Positions 41,544 to 50,023 of a stretch of 64,000 nucleotides of DNA are shown here, one piece after another. The stretch comes from Nocardiopsis sp. NRRL B-16309 (GTDB lineage Bacteria > Actinomycetota > Actinomycetes > Streptosporangiales > Streptosporangiaceae). The DNA lies in contig NZ_LGEC01000064.1 of the NCBI RefSeq assembly GCF_001279585.1, positions 1 to 64,000 on the forward strand. Reading direction: 5' to 3'. The notes beneath the pieces were generated by a model. It ran no database searches, had not been told where the DNA came from, and saw nothing but the letters and a program-made list of their open reading frames with translations. The position numbers were made by a program, and so were the translations under genes. The first letter of the stretch is position 1. The number at the start of each line of letters is the position of its first letter.

Positions 41544-42017
41544 TCAGCGCGGGGTACCCAGCAGCGCGCGCGTGCGGGCGGGCGCCCAGGCGGGCAGGTC
41601 GGCCAGGATGTCGGCGAGGGAGACGGCGGCGAGGCTGGCGCGCCAGGCGTCGTGGGCCTCGGCCATCTTCGCGGCGAGCACGCACGTGTGGCGGCAGTCC
41701 TCGGGCGGCAGGGCGCCGCGGCCCTGTTGGCGGATCTCACGGCACTCGTAGGGCGGAGAGGCGCCGTCGACGGCCTCGACGATCTGGAGCATCGTGATCT
41801 CGCCGGGCGCCCTGGCCAGGCGGAACCCGCCCCGGGGCCCGGTGGTCGCGGCCAGCACACCGGCCTTGACCAGCGGTTGGAGCTGTTTGGCCAGGTAGGC
41901 GGCCGGCAGGTCGAAGTGGGCGGCGAGCTGGGCCGCGGACGCGGTGGCGCCCGGATCGAGCTGGGCCAGGGACGTGGCGCAGTGCAGGACCCATTCGGTG
42001 CTCGCGGGAAGCTTCAT
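41544..42017 (-). CDS. Rrf2-family transcriptional regulator
   Basis: 157-residue regulator with an N-terminal winged helix (TEWVLHCATSLAQL, LPAAYLAKQLQPLVKAGVL, GPRGGFRLAR) and three cysteines in the CREIRQQ...EDCRHTCVL stretch, the arrangement used by IscR/NsrR/RsrR-type members to hold an Fe-S cluster. The cysteines suggest redox or NO sensing. It is divergent from an NmrA-like SDR gene with a perfect dyad in between, the layout of the Rrf2 regulator RsrR and its target in Streptomyces. Confidence 0.88.
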   Translation of the reverse strand: MKLPASTEWVLHCATSLAQLDPGATASAAQLAAHFDLPAAYLAKQLQPLVKAGVLAATTGPRGGFRLARAPGEITMLQIVEAVDGASPPYECREIRQQGRGALPPEDCRHTCVLAAKMAEAHDAWRASLAAVSLADILADLPAWAPARTRALLGTPR

Positions 42018-42027
42018 ACCCGTGATG

Positions 42028-42040
42028 ATATCGAAGATAT
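42028..42040. promoter_or_regulatory. Putative Rrf2 operator
   Basis: ATATCGAAGATAT is a perfect 5-3-5 inverted repeat in the 80-bp gap between the divergent Rrf2 and NmrA-like genes. Its AT-rich composition stands out from the surrounding GC-rich sequence and it starts 11 bases upstream of the Rrf2 ATG. Confidence 0.55.
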
Positions 42041-42097
42041 TGCGGATCTTTTTAGTCCGGGATACGCTCCGGCGTAGTCGAACCCCAGGAGCACGCC

Positions 42098-42847
42098 ATG
42101 CGCATCGCCATCGCCGGAGCGACCGGCAACATCGGATCCCTGACCGCCGCGGCCCTGGAACGGGCCGGTCACGAGACCGTCCGCATCAGCCGCTCGCTCG
42201 GCGTGGACCTGACCACGGGGGAAGGACTCGACGACGCGCTCACCGGCGTCGAGGCCGTCGTCGACGCCACCAACCACACCGGCACCGAGCGGTCGGAGAC
42301 CGTGGCCTTCTTCGGCACCACCACGCGCACCCTGCTCACCGCGGAGGAGAAGGCGGGCGTGCGCCACCACGTGGTGCTGTCGATCGTCGGAATCGACACG
42401 GTCGACGGCAACGCGCACTACGCCGGAAAGCGCGAACAGGAGCGCCTGGTCGCCGAGGGGCCGGTGCCGTGGACGATCGTGCGGGCCACGCAGTTCCACG
42501 ACTTCGCCGCCATGGTGGCCTCGTGGACGGAACGGGACGGCGTCGCCGCCATCGCGCCGCTGCTGGTCCAGCCGATCGCGCCCGCGGACGTGGCCGACGT
42601 GCTCGCCGAGGTCGCGGCGGGCGAGCCCCGGGGGCGCTACCGCGACGTCGCGGGGCCCGAGACCCAGGACCTGGTCGACATGGCCCGGCGCACCCACGCC
42701 GCGCGCGGGCGCGAGGTCAGGCTCGTCCCGACCTGGTCCGGACTCTTCGGTCCGTCGATGGCCGGAAACGTGCTCCTGCCGGGCGAGGACGCCCGGCTCG
42801 CACCGACCACCTTCGACGCGTGGCTCGCGGAACAGCGCCAGGGATAG
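42098..42847 (+). CDS. NmrA-like NAD(P)-binding SDR
   Basis: 249-residue atypical short-chain dehydrogenase. It has the nucleotide motif GATGNIGSLTAAALE, then VDATNHTGTE, VLSIVGID and GNAHYAGKREQERLVAEGPVPWTIVRATQF, as in NmrA/YwnB-type redox sensors. ATG with AGGAG upstream. Divergent from and probably controlled by the Rrf2 regulator. In Streptomyces venezuelae the RsrR target is a NmrA-like protein in the same arrangement; equivalence is inferred from layout only. Confidence 0.85.
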   Translation: MRIAIAGATGNIGSLTAAALERAGHETVRISRSLGVDLTTGEGLDDALTGVEAVVDATNHTGTERSETVAFFGTTTRTLLTAEEKAGVRHHVVLSIVGIDTVDGNAHYAGKREQERLVAEGPVPWTIVRATQFHDFAAMVASWTERDGVAAIAPLLVQPIAPADVADVLAEVAAGEPRGRYRDVAGPETQDLVDMARRTHAARGREVRLVPTWSGLFGPSMAGNVLLPGEDARLAPTTFDAWLAEQRQG

Positions 42848-42910
42848 CGCCCGGGCCGGGCCGGTCGAGCCCACAACACGTGTTCCTCGGGCGCCCGCCC
42901 CGCTACCCGG

Positions 42911-43020
42911 CCTCCCACGAACGGCGGGCCGGACGTATCGAGCCTGTGGCAGGCCCCCCACGAAGACCTGCACCGCTGGGTGATCTCGATGACGAAGGGC
43001 CTGACCGGTCGGGCCCCATG
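42911..43020 (+). other. Possible coding remnant
   Basis: In the gap between two convergent genes one plus-strand frame reads NGGPDVSSLWQAPHEDLHRW followed by VISMTKGLTGRAPC, which has natural-looking composition, but no start codon or ribosome binding site precedes it and the frame runs on antisense into the neighbouring gene. It may be the tail of a lost gene. No family recognised. Confidence 0.2.
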
Positions 43021-43055
43021 TGCTTCGCGGGGGGCGTGCCCGGCCGGGGCGGGGC

Positions 43056-44396
43056 TCAGCGGGAACGGCCGAAGAGGTGAGCCAGGGCCCGGTCCAGCCA
43101 GGGGTGGCGGAAGTGGTGCCCGGCGGAGAGCAGCCGTTCCGGGCGCACGCGCTGGTCGGCCAGCGCCAGCTCCTTCGCGCCCTCGGCTCCCAGAACCAGC
43201 CCCGGCGCCCACCTGGGGGCCGGCAGCAGCGCCGGCCGCCGCAGCACCGAGGCCAGGACGAGGGCGTAGGTGCGCCCGCGTACCGGGTGCGGGGCCACCG
43301 CGTTGAGCGGGCCGGACAGCCCCGTGTCCAGGACCGCCCGCAGGTAGATGTCGGTGAGGTCGTCCAGGCCGAGCCAGGACGACCACTGGCGGCCGTCACC
43401 GATCGGTCCGCCCGCCCCCGCCGCGAACAGGGGCCATTGGAACCCGAGCTGGCCGCCCCGGGGCGACTGGGCGATGCCGGTCCGCACCTGGACGCACCGC
43501 AGCCCCGCCTCGGCCGCGGGCGCCGCCGCCTCCTCCCAGTCCGCCACGACGTCGGCGAGGAACCCCTCACCGCGCGGGCTGTCCTCGGTGAGGACCTCGT
43601 CCCCGCGCCGCGCGCCGTAGTAGCCGATGCCGGAGGCCGAGACGAACACGCGCGGGCCGTCCGGGGTGTGCGCCGCGCGCCGGGCCAGGGCACGGGTGGG
43701 CCCGATCCGGCTGTCGCGGACCGCCGCCTTGTGCGCGTCGGTGAACCAGCCGAACAGGGGCTCGCCCGCCAGGTGCACCACGGCGTCGACCCCCCGGAGC
43801 AGGTCCTCGGCCGGCCGTTCCACGTCCCAGTGCCGTTCGTCCGGCCGCTTCGGTGTGCCGCGCACCAGGCGCACCACGCGGTGCCCGCTGGTGGTGAGCA
43901 GCGAGGTGAGCGCCGATCCGACGAGCCCGCCGGACCCCGTGACCGCCACCGTGACCTGGTCGCTCCCCCAGGCACGGCTGCGCCTCAGCGCGTCGAGGTC
44001 GTCGGCGAGCTGGGCGTGGCGGTAGGTGAACATGGACCGCAGTGCCGCGCCGGGCAGCGAGGTGTCGACCCGGTCGGTGATCCGGGTGCTCCGCTCGGTC
44101 TCCGCCGCGAAGTCGTGCGTGTGGACCCAGCGCAGGACGGTCGAGAGCGGCGGCGAGACGAGCCGGTCAGCGAAGCGGTGGGGCGGATCGTAGGCGTCGG
44201 GATCGTGGGCGGCGACCCAGCGGAGCCCGCCGGGCAGCGCGAGCACGGCGGCGCCGTCGCGCAGCGAGCGGGCCTCGGCGACCGGATGGACCGGCTGCCA
44301 CGGGGGCGCGAGCCGGGCGAAGGCGCCCGGCCGGGCGTGCCAGTCGAAGACCTCGTCGACGGGCGCCCCCACCACACTCGAACGCTGAAAGACCAC
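43056..44396 (-). CDS. TIGR01777-family epimerase with N-terminal SRPBCC domain
   Basis: 446-residue two-domain protein. Residues 1-150 form an SRPBCC-type lipid/ligand-binding domain (VDEVFDWHARPGAFARLAPP, WVHTHDF). Residues about 160-440 are the TIGR01777 (SulA-like, YfcH) atypical SDR with VTGSGGLVGSALTSLL, VHLAGEPLF, SASGIGYYG and the C-terminal DUF1731 segment. Fusion of the two is common in actinomycetes. The GTG at 44396 has GGAG six bases upstream; starts further upstream read through repetitive DNA. Function unknown. Confidence 0.88.
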   Translation of the reverse strand: MVFQRSSVVGAPVDEVFDWHARPGAFARLAPPWQPVHPVAEARSLRDGAAVLALPGGLRWVAAHDPDAYDPPHRFADRLVSPPLSTVLRWVHTHDFAAETERSTRITDRVDTSLPGAALRSMFTYRHAQLADDLDALRRSRAWGSDQVTVAVTGSGGLVGSALTSLLTTSGHRVVRLVRGTPKRPDERHWDVERPAEDLLRGVDAVVHLAGEPLFGWFTDAHKAAVRDSRIGPTRALARRAAHTPDGPRVFVSASGIGYYGARRGDEVLTEDSPRGEGFLADVVADWEEAAAPAAEAGLRCVQVRTGIAQSPRGGQLGFQWPLFAAGAGGPIGDGRQWSSWLGLDDLTDIYLRAVLDTGLSGPLNAVAPHPVRGRTYALVLASVLRRPALLPAPRWAPGLVLGAEGAKELALADQRVRPERLLSAGHHFRHPWLDRALAHLFGRSR

Positions 44397-44476
44397 GGTC
44401 GGCTCCAAGCTCGTACGGGTGTCCGGTCCGTGGCCACCGTAACGCGCCCGCCCGCCCGCGGTGCGGCGGGACGCGG

Positions 44477-44571
44477 CCTCGGGACCGCGACGGCGAGGGC
44501 GACGACCGCGACGGCAAGGGCGACCCCGGTGGCAGCGACAGCGACGACGGCGACGGCAGCGGCGACCCGGG
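44477..44571. repeat. GCGACGGC-type low-complexity repeat
   Basis: The gap between the epimerase start and the GntR stop is filled with irregular copies of 6-9-bp units such as GCGACGGC, GGGCGAC and GCGACGAC. No gene is seen. It also follows the stop codon of the GntR gene and might slow or end transcription. Confidence 0.5.
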
Positions 44572-44574
44572 TGG

Positions 44575-45276
44575 CTACTCCTCGCCTGTCGCCGCGTTCG
44601 CCGCCTGCTCTGTGTGCGGTTCGGCGGTGAGCACGTCGAACGCCGTGCGGCGGTGGGCGGCGAACAGCTCCAGCGCGCGGTCGGCGTCACGGGCGCGCAG
44701 GGCGGCGGCGAGCTCCCGGTGCTCGCCGGGGATGTGGGCGAGGTAGTTCCGGGACTCCCGGCCGACGCGCGTCAGCAGGAACAGGTGGACCTGGGAGCGG
44801 ATGGCCCGCCAGGCCTCCTCCAGCCGGCCGTGCCCGGCGGCGGCGTAGACGGCGTCGTGGAAGTCGATGTCGCACCGCACCATCGCGTGCTCGTCCTCCG
44901 CGCGTTCCATGCGCTCGGCGGCCCGCTCCACGGCGGCGATGTCGGTGTCGGAGGCGTGGGCGACCACGAGCTGGACGGCGAGTCGTTCCAGCGCGTCGCG
45001 CAGGCTGTCGAGTTCGACGATGTCGCGCGGGGTCAGGGTCGTGACCGTGGCGCCGCGGTGCCAGGCGCTGCGGACCAGGCCCTCGCGCTCCAGCCGCAGC
45101 AGCGCCTCGCGTACCGGGCCCCGGCTGACCTCCAGCGCGCCGGAGAGCTCGACCTCGCGCAGCTGCGCGCCCGGGGCGTAGGCCCCGCTGAAGACGGCCT
45201 CGCGGATGCGGTCCGCCACCTCGTCGGCCAGTCCCCTGCGCCGGGCCGGAGCCACCCTGCCCAGTTCGTCGGTCAC
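44575..45276 (-). CDS. GntR-family (FadR/FCD) transcriptional regulator
   Basis: 233-residue regulator with a GntR winged helix (LADEVADRIREAVFSGAYAPG, LEVSRGPVREALLRLEREGLV) and a C-terminal all-helical FCD ligand-binding domain with the metal-type residues in DIDFHDAVYAAAGH and IPGEHRELAAAL. The GTG at 45276 is preferred over one at 45312. FCD regulators usually sense small organic acids. Divergent from the dioxygenase-like VOC gene with a long palindrome in between, so it probably represses that gene and itself. Confidence 0.9.
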   Translation of the reverse strand: MTDELGRVAPARRRGLADEVADRIREAVFSGAYAPGAQLREVELSGALEVSRGPVREALLRLEREGLVRSAWHRGATVTTLTPRDIVELDSLRDALERLAVQLVVAHASDTDIAAVERAAERMERAEDEHAMVRCDIDFHDAVYAAAGHGRLEEAWRAIRSQVHLFLLTRVGRESRNYLAHIPGEHRELAAALRARDADRALELFAAHRRTAFDVLTAEPHTEQAANAATGEE

Positions 45277-45324
45277 GCTCGGCCCTTCCCCTCGACGCTG
45301 TGTCGAGGCCACCCTACTGTTCGA

Positions 45325-45358
45325 GCACTTGTCGCAATGTTAACATTCGGACAAGTGC
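45325..45358. promoter_or_regulatory. 34-bp palindrome, putative GntR operator
   Basis: Arms GCACTTGTC (45325-45333) and GACAAGTGC (45350-45358) flank the perfect core AATGTTAACATT (45336-45347). Only the two-base spacers on each side break the symmetry, so 30 of 34 positions pair. It sits in the divergent gap between the GntR regulator and the VOC gene. Confidence 0.75.
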
Positions 45359-45405
45359 AGCCCGGAGGTCGCCGGGCGCTCTCCGAGAAAGGCAGCCACC
45401 ACACC

Positions 45406-45837
45406 ATGACCGTTCTCGACTCCCCCATCCCGCGGTTCCACCTGGCCATGCCCGTCGACGACCTGGCCGCCGCGCGCCGCTTCTACGGCGAGGTCCTCGG
45501 CCTGGAGCAGGGCCGCAGCTCCGACACCTGGGTCGACTGGAACCTGCACGGCCACCAGTTCGTCACCCACCTGGCTCCGGCCGGACAGCGCAGGGTCCAC
45601 AACCCGGTCGACGGCCACGACGTCCCCGTCCCGCACTTCGGGCTGGTCCTGTCGGTCCCGGAGTTCCACAGGCTCGCCGACCGCCTGCGCGCCGCCGGGA
45701 CCGACTTCGTCATCGAGCCCTACCTGCGCTTCGAGGGGCGGCCCGGCGAGCAGTGGACGATGTTCCTCCTCGACCCGGCCGGCAACGCGCTGGAGTTCAA
45801 GGCCTTCGCCGACGACTCCCAGGTCTTCGCCGTCTGA
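45406..45837 (+). CDS. VOC-family dioxygenase/glyoxalase-like protein
   Basis: 143-residue single-domain VOC protein: RFHLAMPVDDLAAARRFYGEVLGL at the N-terminus with the metal His, then HFGLVLSVPEFHRLADRLR and FLLDPAGNALEFKAFAD with the C-terminal metal Glu. These residues fit a metal-dependent dioxygenase or lyase of small size. ATG at 45406. Expression likely depends on the GntR regulator through the palindrome. Substrate unknown. Followed by a strong terminator. Confidence 0.87.
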   Translation: MTVLDSPIPRFHLAMPVDDLAAARRFYGEVLGLEQGRSSDTWVDWNLHGHQFVTHLAPAGQRRVHNPVDGHDVPVPHFGLVLSVPEFHRLADRLRAAGTDFVIEPYLRFEGRPGEQWTMFLLDPAGNALEFKAFADDSQVFAV

Positions 45838-45849
45838 GGCCCCCTGACC

Positions 45850-45884
45850 GCCCCGCCCCCGGGCCGTCCTCCCGGGGGCGGGGC
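45850..45884 (+). terminator. Strong GC hairpin after the VOC gene
   Basis: A perfect 14-bp stem, 45850-45863 with 45871-45884, closes a 7-base loop 12 bases after the stop codon. Confidence 0.72.
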
Positions 45885-45922
45885 TGCACGCGGGCGGGGC
45901 CGAACCCGGTCGGCGACGGCCG

Positions 45923-45994
45923 TGTTCGGGCACCGTCGTCCAGGGCTCGCACATCGGAGAACTGCACCTGTACCCGCCTGACCAGGACACCTGA
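45923..45994 (+). other. Possible duplicated fragment of the STAND-protein linker motif
   Basis: One plus-strand frame reads SGTVVQGSHIGELHLYPPDQ and ends at TGA 45992-45994, 32 bases before the STAND gene. This resembles the SGGTVFQGRDLTIHQ motif inside that protein and the G-T-V-V-Q-x-x-x-I motifs of related actinomycete ATPases. It has no start codon and may be the tail of a lost relative. Confidence 0.35.
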
Positions 45995-46026
45995 CAACAG
46001 GGCGTTCGCGCGCCACAATGTGCGCC

Positions 46027-48804
46027 ATGACAACCGCACAGTGGACCCGGATCGGGCTCGTGGCCGCCGCCGTCCTCGGCGCGCTCGCCGGATTCGCCTG
46101 GCTCGTGGGCGGCCCCGCAGGAGGGCCCGCCGTCTGGGCGAGCGGCGGCGCGGCCGTGCTGGCCCTCACGGTCACCGCGATCGTCCGGGCGCGCCGCCCG
46201 GCGACGGAGGCGGCCGAAGCGCAGGCGTCCGGGGCGCAGGCGTCCGGGGCGGTCTCTGAGACGCCTGGATCGGTGGTTCCCCGGGCGGCGGCCTCCACGT
46301 CGATATCAGAAGCGCCGGGACCGACGGCTTCCGAGGCCGCGACCCCCGGATCGGCGTCAGAACCGCTGCCGCCCGGGCCGGTCCCGAGAGCGGCTTCGGC
46401 GACACCGGTGCCACCCCCGGCACCGGCACCCGTGCCCGTCGCATCGGTCACGGGTCCGACGGACAACACGGTCGCGGGCGACGTCAGCGGCGGCACCGTC
46501 TTCCAGGGGCGCGACCTCACGATCCACCAGCCGACCCACCACACCGTCATCGACACCCAGATCGTGCACTCCTCCGCGGCGGAACCGGAGTGGCCCGTGG
46601 TCGTCGGTGTCCTGCCCAACGAGGCCGACCACTTCCAGCACCGGGAGCTGACCGACCGGCTGACGCACACCTCCGACGGCCACCCCACCGTGGTCCTGGG
46701 CCAGGTCCTGTCCGGCATGGGCGGCGTCGGCAAGACCCAGCTCGCCGCCCACCACGCCCGCTCGCTGCTGGCCAGGGGGGCGGTGGACCTGGCCGTGTGG
46801 GTCCCGGCGGCCGAGCGCGCCACGATCGTGCAGGCCTACGCGGACGCGGCGCGGGCTGTCCTGCCCGGCCACGTCGACGAGGACCCCGACCGGGCCGCGC
46901 GCCAGTTCCTGACCTGGCTCCAGACCACCGACCGGCGCTGGCTGGTCGTCCTGGACAACCTCGACGTGCCCGAACACGTCCGCGGCCTGTGGCCGCCCAC
47001 GGCCACCCCCTCCGCCGACCAGGGTTCGGCTCCCGCCCCCGGCACGGGTCCGCTGGGCCGCCTGGTGGTCACCACGCGGCGCACCGACACCGCCCTGGCG
47101 GGCCGGGGCCGCTCGTTCATCGACGTCGGCACCTACACGCCGGACGAGGCCCGCACGTACCTGGCCACCGCGCTCGCCGGGCTTCCCACCCCTCCGGCAG
47201 AGGCCGACCTCGCCGCCCTGGCCGAGGACCTGGGCCACCTGCCGCTCGCCCTCTCCCACGCCGCCGCCTACATCCGCGACCGCCGCGACAGCATGACCTG
47301 CACCTCCTACCGGGCACGCCTCCAGGACCAGCGCGGCGCGCTGGCGCGGATGTTCCCCGAGCGCGAGAGCCTGCCCGACGACTACGCGCGCACGGTCGCC
47401 ACCACGTGGTCGATGTCGGTCGAACACGCCGACACGCTCACCCCGCGCGGGCTGGCCCTGCCGATGATGCGCCTGCTCAGCCTGCTGGACCCCACCGGTG
47501 TTCCGGTCGCCGTGCTGACCTCGCCGCCCGTCCTGGACCACCTGCGCCGGGCGCACCCGGGCCGTCCCGCACCGGCCGGGCAGGACGCCGAGGACGCCCT
47601 GTCCGCGCTGGCCCGGCTGCACCTCGTCACCCGCTCGGGGTTCGGTGACGACGCCGTGGTCGGTGTCCACCGGCTGGTACAGCGGGCCACCCGGGAGCAG
47701 CGCGCAACGCGCCCCGACCGCGACACCGCCCTTACCGCGGCCGACGCCCTCGTGCGGGTCTGGCCGATGCGCGTCCACGCCAGCGCGCTGGGCCAGCGGT
47801 TGCGGGCCAACGCCACGGCCCTGGTCGAACACGCCGAGGAGTGGCTGTGGGAGGACGGGCTGCACCCGGTCCTCACCCGGTTCGGCGAGAGCCTCGGCAA
47901 GTCGGGCGCGCTCTCCCAGGCCATCGACCACTGGGCATCGGTCCTGGACACGGCCCGGGAACGACTCGGAGGGGACCACCGCGACACCCTGTTCACCCGC
48001 CACCAGGTCATCCTCTGGCGCGGAATGGCGGGTGAGGCGAACTACGCCGCGGAGGCCTTCGCCTCGCTGGCCGAGGAGATGACGCGGGTCCTGGGCGCGG
48101 ACGACTCGCAGACCATGTCCACGCGCGTGCAGAGCGCCCGCTGGCTCGGCCGGACCGGAGGTGAACAGAGCGCACGGCAGGTGATGGAGGACCTCCTGCC
48201 CGACCTGATGCGCCTGTTGGGCCCCGACCATCCCGACACGCTGACGACACGGGGCCATCTGGCGTCCCTGCGCGGCAAAGCCGGCGACCCCCGGGCGGCG
48301 GTCGACACCTACGCCGCCCTACTGGAGGACGAGCGCCGCATGTTCGGCGGCGACCACCCGGGATCCCTTCTCACCCGGAGCATGCTGGCCCGGTGGCGCG
48401 GACGGGTGGACGGCGCCGCAGCGGCCATCGAGGACTTCGAGGCGCTCCTGCCGGACCAGATCCGCGTTCTCGGGCCCGACCATCCCGACACCCTCAGCAC
48501 GCGAGGGCAGATCGCCGCCTGGCGGGGTGTGGCCGGTGACCACGCCCGTGCGCTCCAGGAGCTGGACGTGCTCATGACGGACCAGATCCGGCACCTGGGA
48601 CCGGACCACCCTCACGTCCTCACCACGCGGCACAGCCAGGCCCGCTTCCACGGCGCGGCGGGTGACCCCGCCCTCGCAGCAGAGCTCATCGAAGCGCTCA
48701 TGCCCGACCAGCTGCGCATCCTCGGACCCGACCACCCCAAGACGCACGCGATCCAGGCCGATCTGGAACGCTGGCGAGAGAAGGCTCGCGAGTGCGGAGC
48801 CTAG
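46027..48804 (+). CDS. Membrane-anchored STAND (NB-ARC) ATPase with TPR repeats
   Basis: 925-residue protein. Two hydrophobic segments at about 5-28 and 32-56 anchor it in the membrane, followed by an Ala/Pro/Ser-rich stalk to about 140 and a GGTVFQGRDLTIHQ motif. The NB-ARC domain has Walker A GMGGVGKT with Lys236, Walker B WLVVLD near 305-310 and HLPLALSHAAAYI. The C-terminal half carries about five tetratricopeptide-like units of some 42 residues built on LGPDHPDTLTTRGHLASxRG. STAND proteins are signalling switches that oligomerise on ligand binding; several act in phage defence or secondary-metabolism control. No effector enzyme is visible. ATG 46027 chosen; ATG 46018 is in frame. Confidence 0.87.
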   Translation: MTTAQWTRIGLVAAAVLGALAGFAWLVGGPAGGPAVWASGGAAVLALTVTAIVRARRPATEAAEAQASGAQASGAVSETPGSVVPRAAASTSISEAPGPTASEAATPGSASEPLPPGPVPRAASATPVPPPAPAPVPVASVTGPTDNTVAGDVSGGTVFQGRDLTIHQPTHHTVIDTQIVHSSAAEPEWPVVVGVLPNEADHFQHRELTDRLTHTSDGHPTVVLGQVLSGMGGVGKTQLAAHHARSLLARGAVDLAVWVPAAERATIVQAYADAARAVLPGHVDEDPDRAARQFLTWLQTTDRRWLVVLDNLDVPEHVRGLWPPTATPSADQGSAPAPGTGPLGRLVVTTRRTDTALAGRGRSFIDVGTYTPDEARTYLATALAGLPTPPAEADLAALAEDLGHLPLALSHAAAYIRDRRDSMTCTSYRARLQDQRGALARMFPERESLPDDYARTVATTWSMSVEHADTLTPRGLALPMMRLLSLLDPTGVPVAVLTSPPVLDHLRRAHPGRPAPAGQDAEDALSALARLHLVTRSGFGDDAVVGVHRLVQRATREQRATRPDRDTALTAADALVRVWPMRVHASALGQRLRANATALVEHAEEWLWEDGLHPVLTRFGESLGKSGALSQAIDHWASVLDTARERLGGDHRDTLFTRHQVILWRGMAGEANYAAEAFASLAEEMTRVLGADDSQTMSTRVQSARWLGRTGGEQSARQVMEDLLPDLMRLLGPDHPDTLTTRGHLASLRGKAGDPRAAVDTYAALLEDERRMFGGDHPGSLLTRSMLARWRGRVDGAAAAIEDFEALLPDQIRVLGPDHPDTLSTRGQIAAWRGVAGDHARALQELDVLMTDQIRHLGPDHPHVLTTRHSQARFHGAAGDPALAAELIEALMPDQLRILGPDHPKTHAIQADLERWREKARECGA

Positions 48805-49124
48805 GCGTGTTCGGCGGACTGGTGCGTCTCGCCCCAGCGGTACTGTCACCGGGTTCTCATCAGTCGACAGGGAAACCGCCAGCGGCGACGGCAGCGCGGC
48901 GGGAACCCGTCCCCGGCCTGGCCGGGCCACCGGAACCGGAAAGACATCGACGGGTCCGACACCGGACACACGGGCTCCTTCCGGACGGTCGGCGCCGCCA
49001 CGCGGTGTCCTGCCGAGCCCGCTCGGGAGGACACCGATAGCGTGGTGGCGACCTGCCACCGCGGCGCCGGTCGGCCGGACCGCCGCCGACGCCGCGCGCC
49101 GACGATCCCCGACAGGCGGAGACC
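48805..49124. other. Intergenic, nothing recognised
   Basis: This 320-base stretch between the STAND and metal-binding-protein genes shows no gene with coding composition and no strong hairpin. A promoter for the downstream gene should lie near its end but no consensus is clear. Confidence 0.5.
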
Positions 49125-49787
49125 ATGAGCCACCACGCCCGCAACGAACGGCACCGTCTGGCCGACCTGTTGGCGGCCGCGGGTCCGGACGCACCCACGC
49201 TCTGCGCGGGGTGGACGACCACCGAACTCGCCGCGCACCTGGTTCTGCGGGAGCACCGGATGGACGCGGCGGCCGGGATCAGGATCCCCTTCCTGGCGGG
49301 CTGGACCGCGAAGGTCCAGGAGCGCTACGCCCGTCGGCCCTACCAGTGGCTGCTGTCGACGTTCCGCGACGGGCCGCCGCTGCTCTCGCCGTTCGCCCTG
49401 CCGGGCGCGGACGAGGGCGCGAACACGGTGGAGTACTACGTGCACGCCGAGGACGTGCGCCGCGCGGCGCCGGACTGGACGACCAGCCCCGGTGACGCGG
49501 CGGATGCGGCCGAGGACGTGGACCCGGGCCTCACCGAGGCGCTGTGGCGCAAGCTCTCTCCCCTGGCGCGGCTGGAGACGGGCCCCAAGGCGCCCGTGGG
49601 CCTGGTGTTGCGACGCCCGGACGGACGCACCGTGCTGGCGCGCAAGGGCGAACCGTCGGTCACGGTGACCGGTGGGCCCGGCGAACTGGTCCTCTTCGCC
49701 TTCGGGCGCGGGGCCCGCGCGCGGGTCCGCGCCGAGGGCGAGCCGGAGGTGGTCGCCCGTCTGGCCGAGTTCCTGCCGCTTCCGTGA
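49125..49787 (+). CDS. TIGR03085/maleylpyruvate isomerase-type metal-binding protein
   Basis: 220-residue protein of the DinB-like mycothiol-dependent enzyme superfamily: ERHRLADLLAAAGPDAPTLC at the start, CAGWTTTELAAHLVLREHR with metal-type His, and EYYVHAEDVRRA with the other metal ligands. Members of this TIGR03085 group are found across mycothiol-producing actinomycetes; the reaction of most is unknown. ATG with GGCGGAG upstream. Confidence 0.85.
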   Translation: MSHHARNERHRLADLLAAAGPDAPTLCAGWTTTELAAHLVLREHRMDAAAGIRIPFLAGWTAKVQERYARRPYQWLLSTFRDGPPLLSPFALPGADEGANTVEYYVHAEDVRRAAPDWTTSPGDAADAAEDVDPGLTEALWRKLSPLARLETGPKAPVGLVLRRPDGRTVLARKGEPSVTVTGGPGELVLFAFGRGARARVRAEGEPEVVARLAEFLPLP

Positions 49788-49795
49788 CGGAGACC

Positions 49796-49845
49796 GTGGG
49801 CGACACGGGTGGCTGAGGCCGTCGGCGACACGGGTGGCTGAGGCC
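49796..49845. repeat. 25-bp tandem duplication
   Basis: Two adjacent 25-bp units (49796-49820 and 49821-49845) containing CGACACGGGTGGCTGAGGCC differ at one base. They lie nine bases after the stop codon of the upstream gene and have no coding or hairpin role that can be seen. Confidence 0.8.
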
Positions 49846-50023
49846 CGCCGGGGACCCAAGACCCCCGCGTATGAACCCGAAGGCCCTTCCGCCCGGGCCG
49901 CGCCCCGACGAGCATGGGAGAAAAGGACGCCGAAACGGTGGGCGTCGGCGCGGGGCCCGTTGCGGCCGCGTGCCCCGTGCGCGGCGTTGCGCCGGTCCGG
50001 TCGCCGATCCACACGGGGGAGCC

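Noticed and set aside
49796..49845. Attachment site or CRISPR fragment
   Set aside because: Only two adjacent 25-bp copies, no spacer, no integrase and no tRNA nearby.
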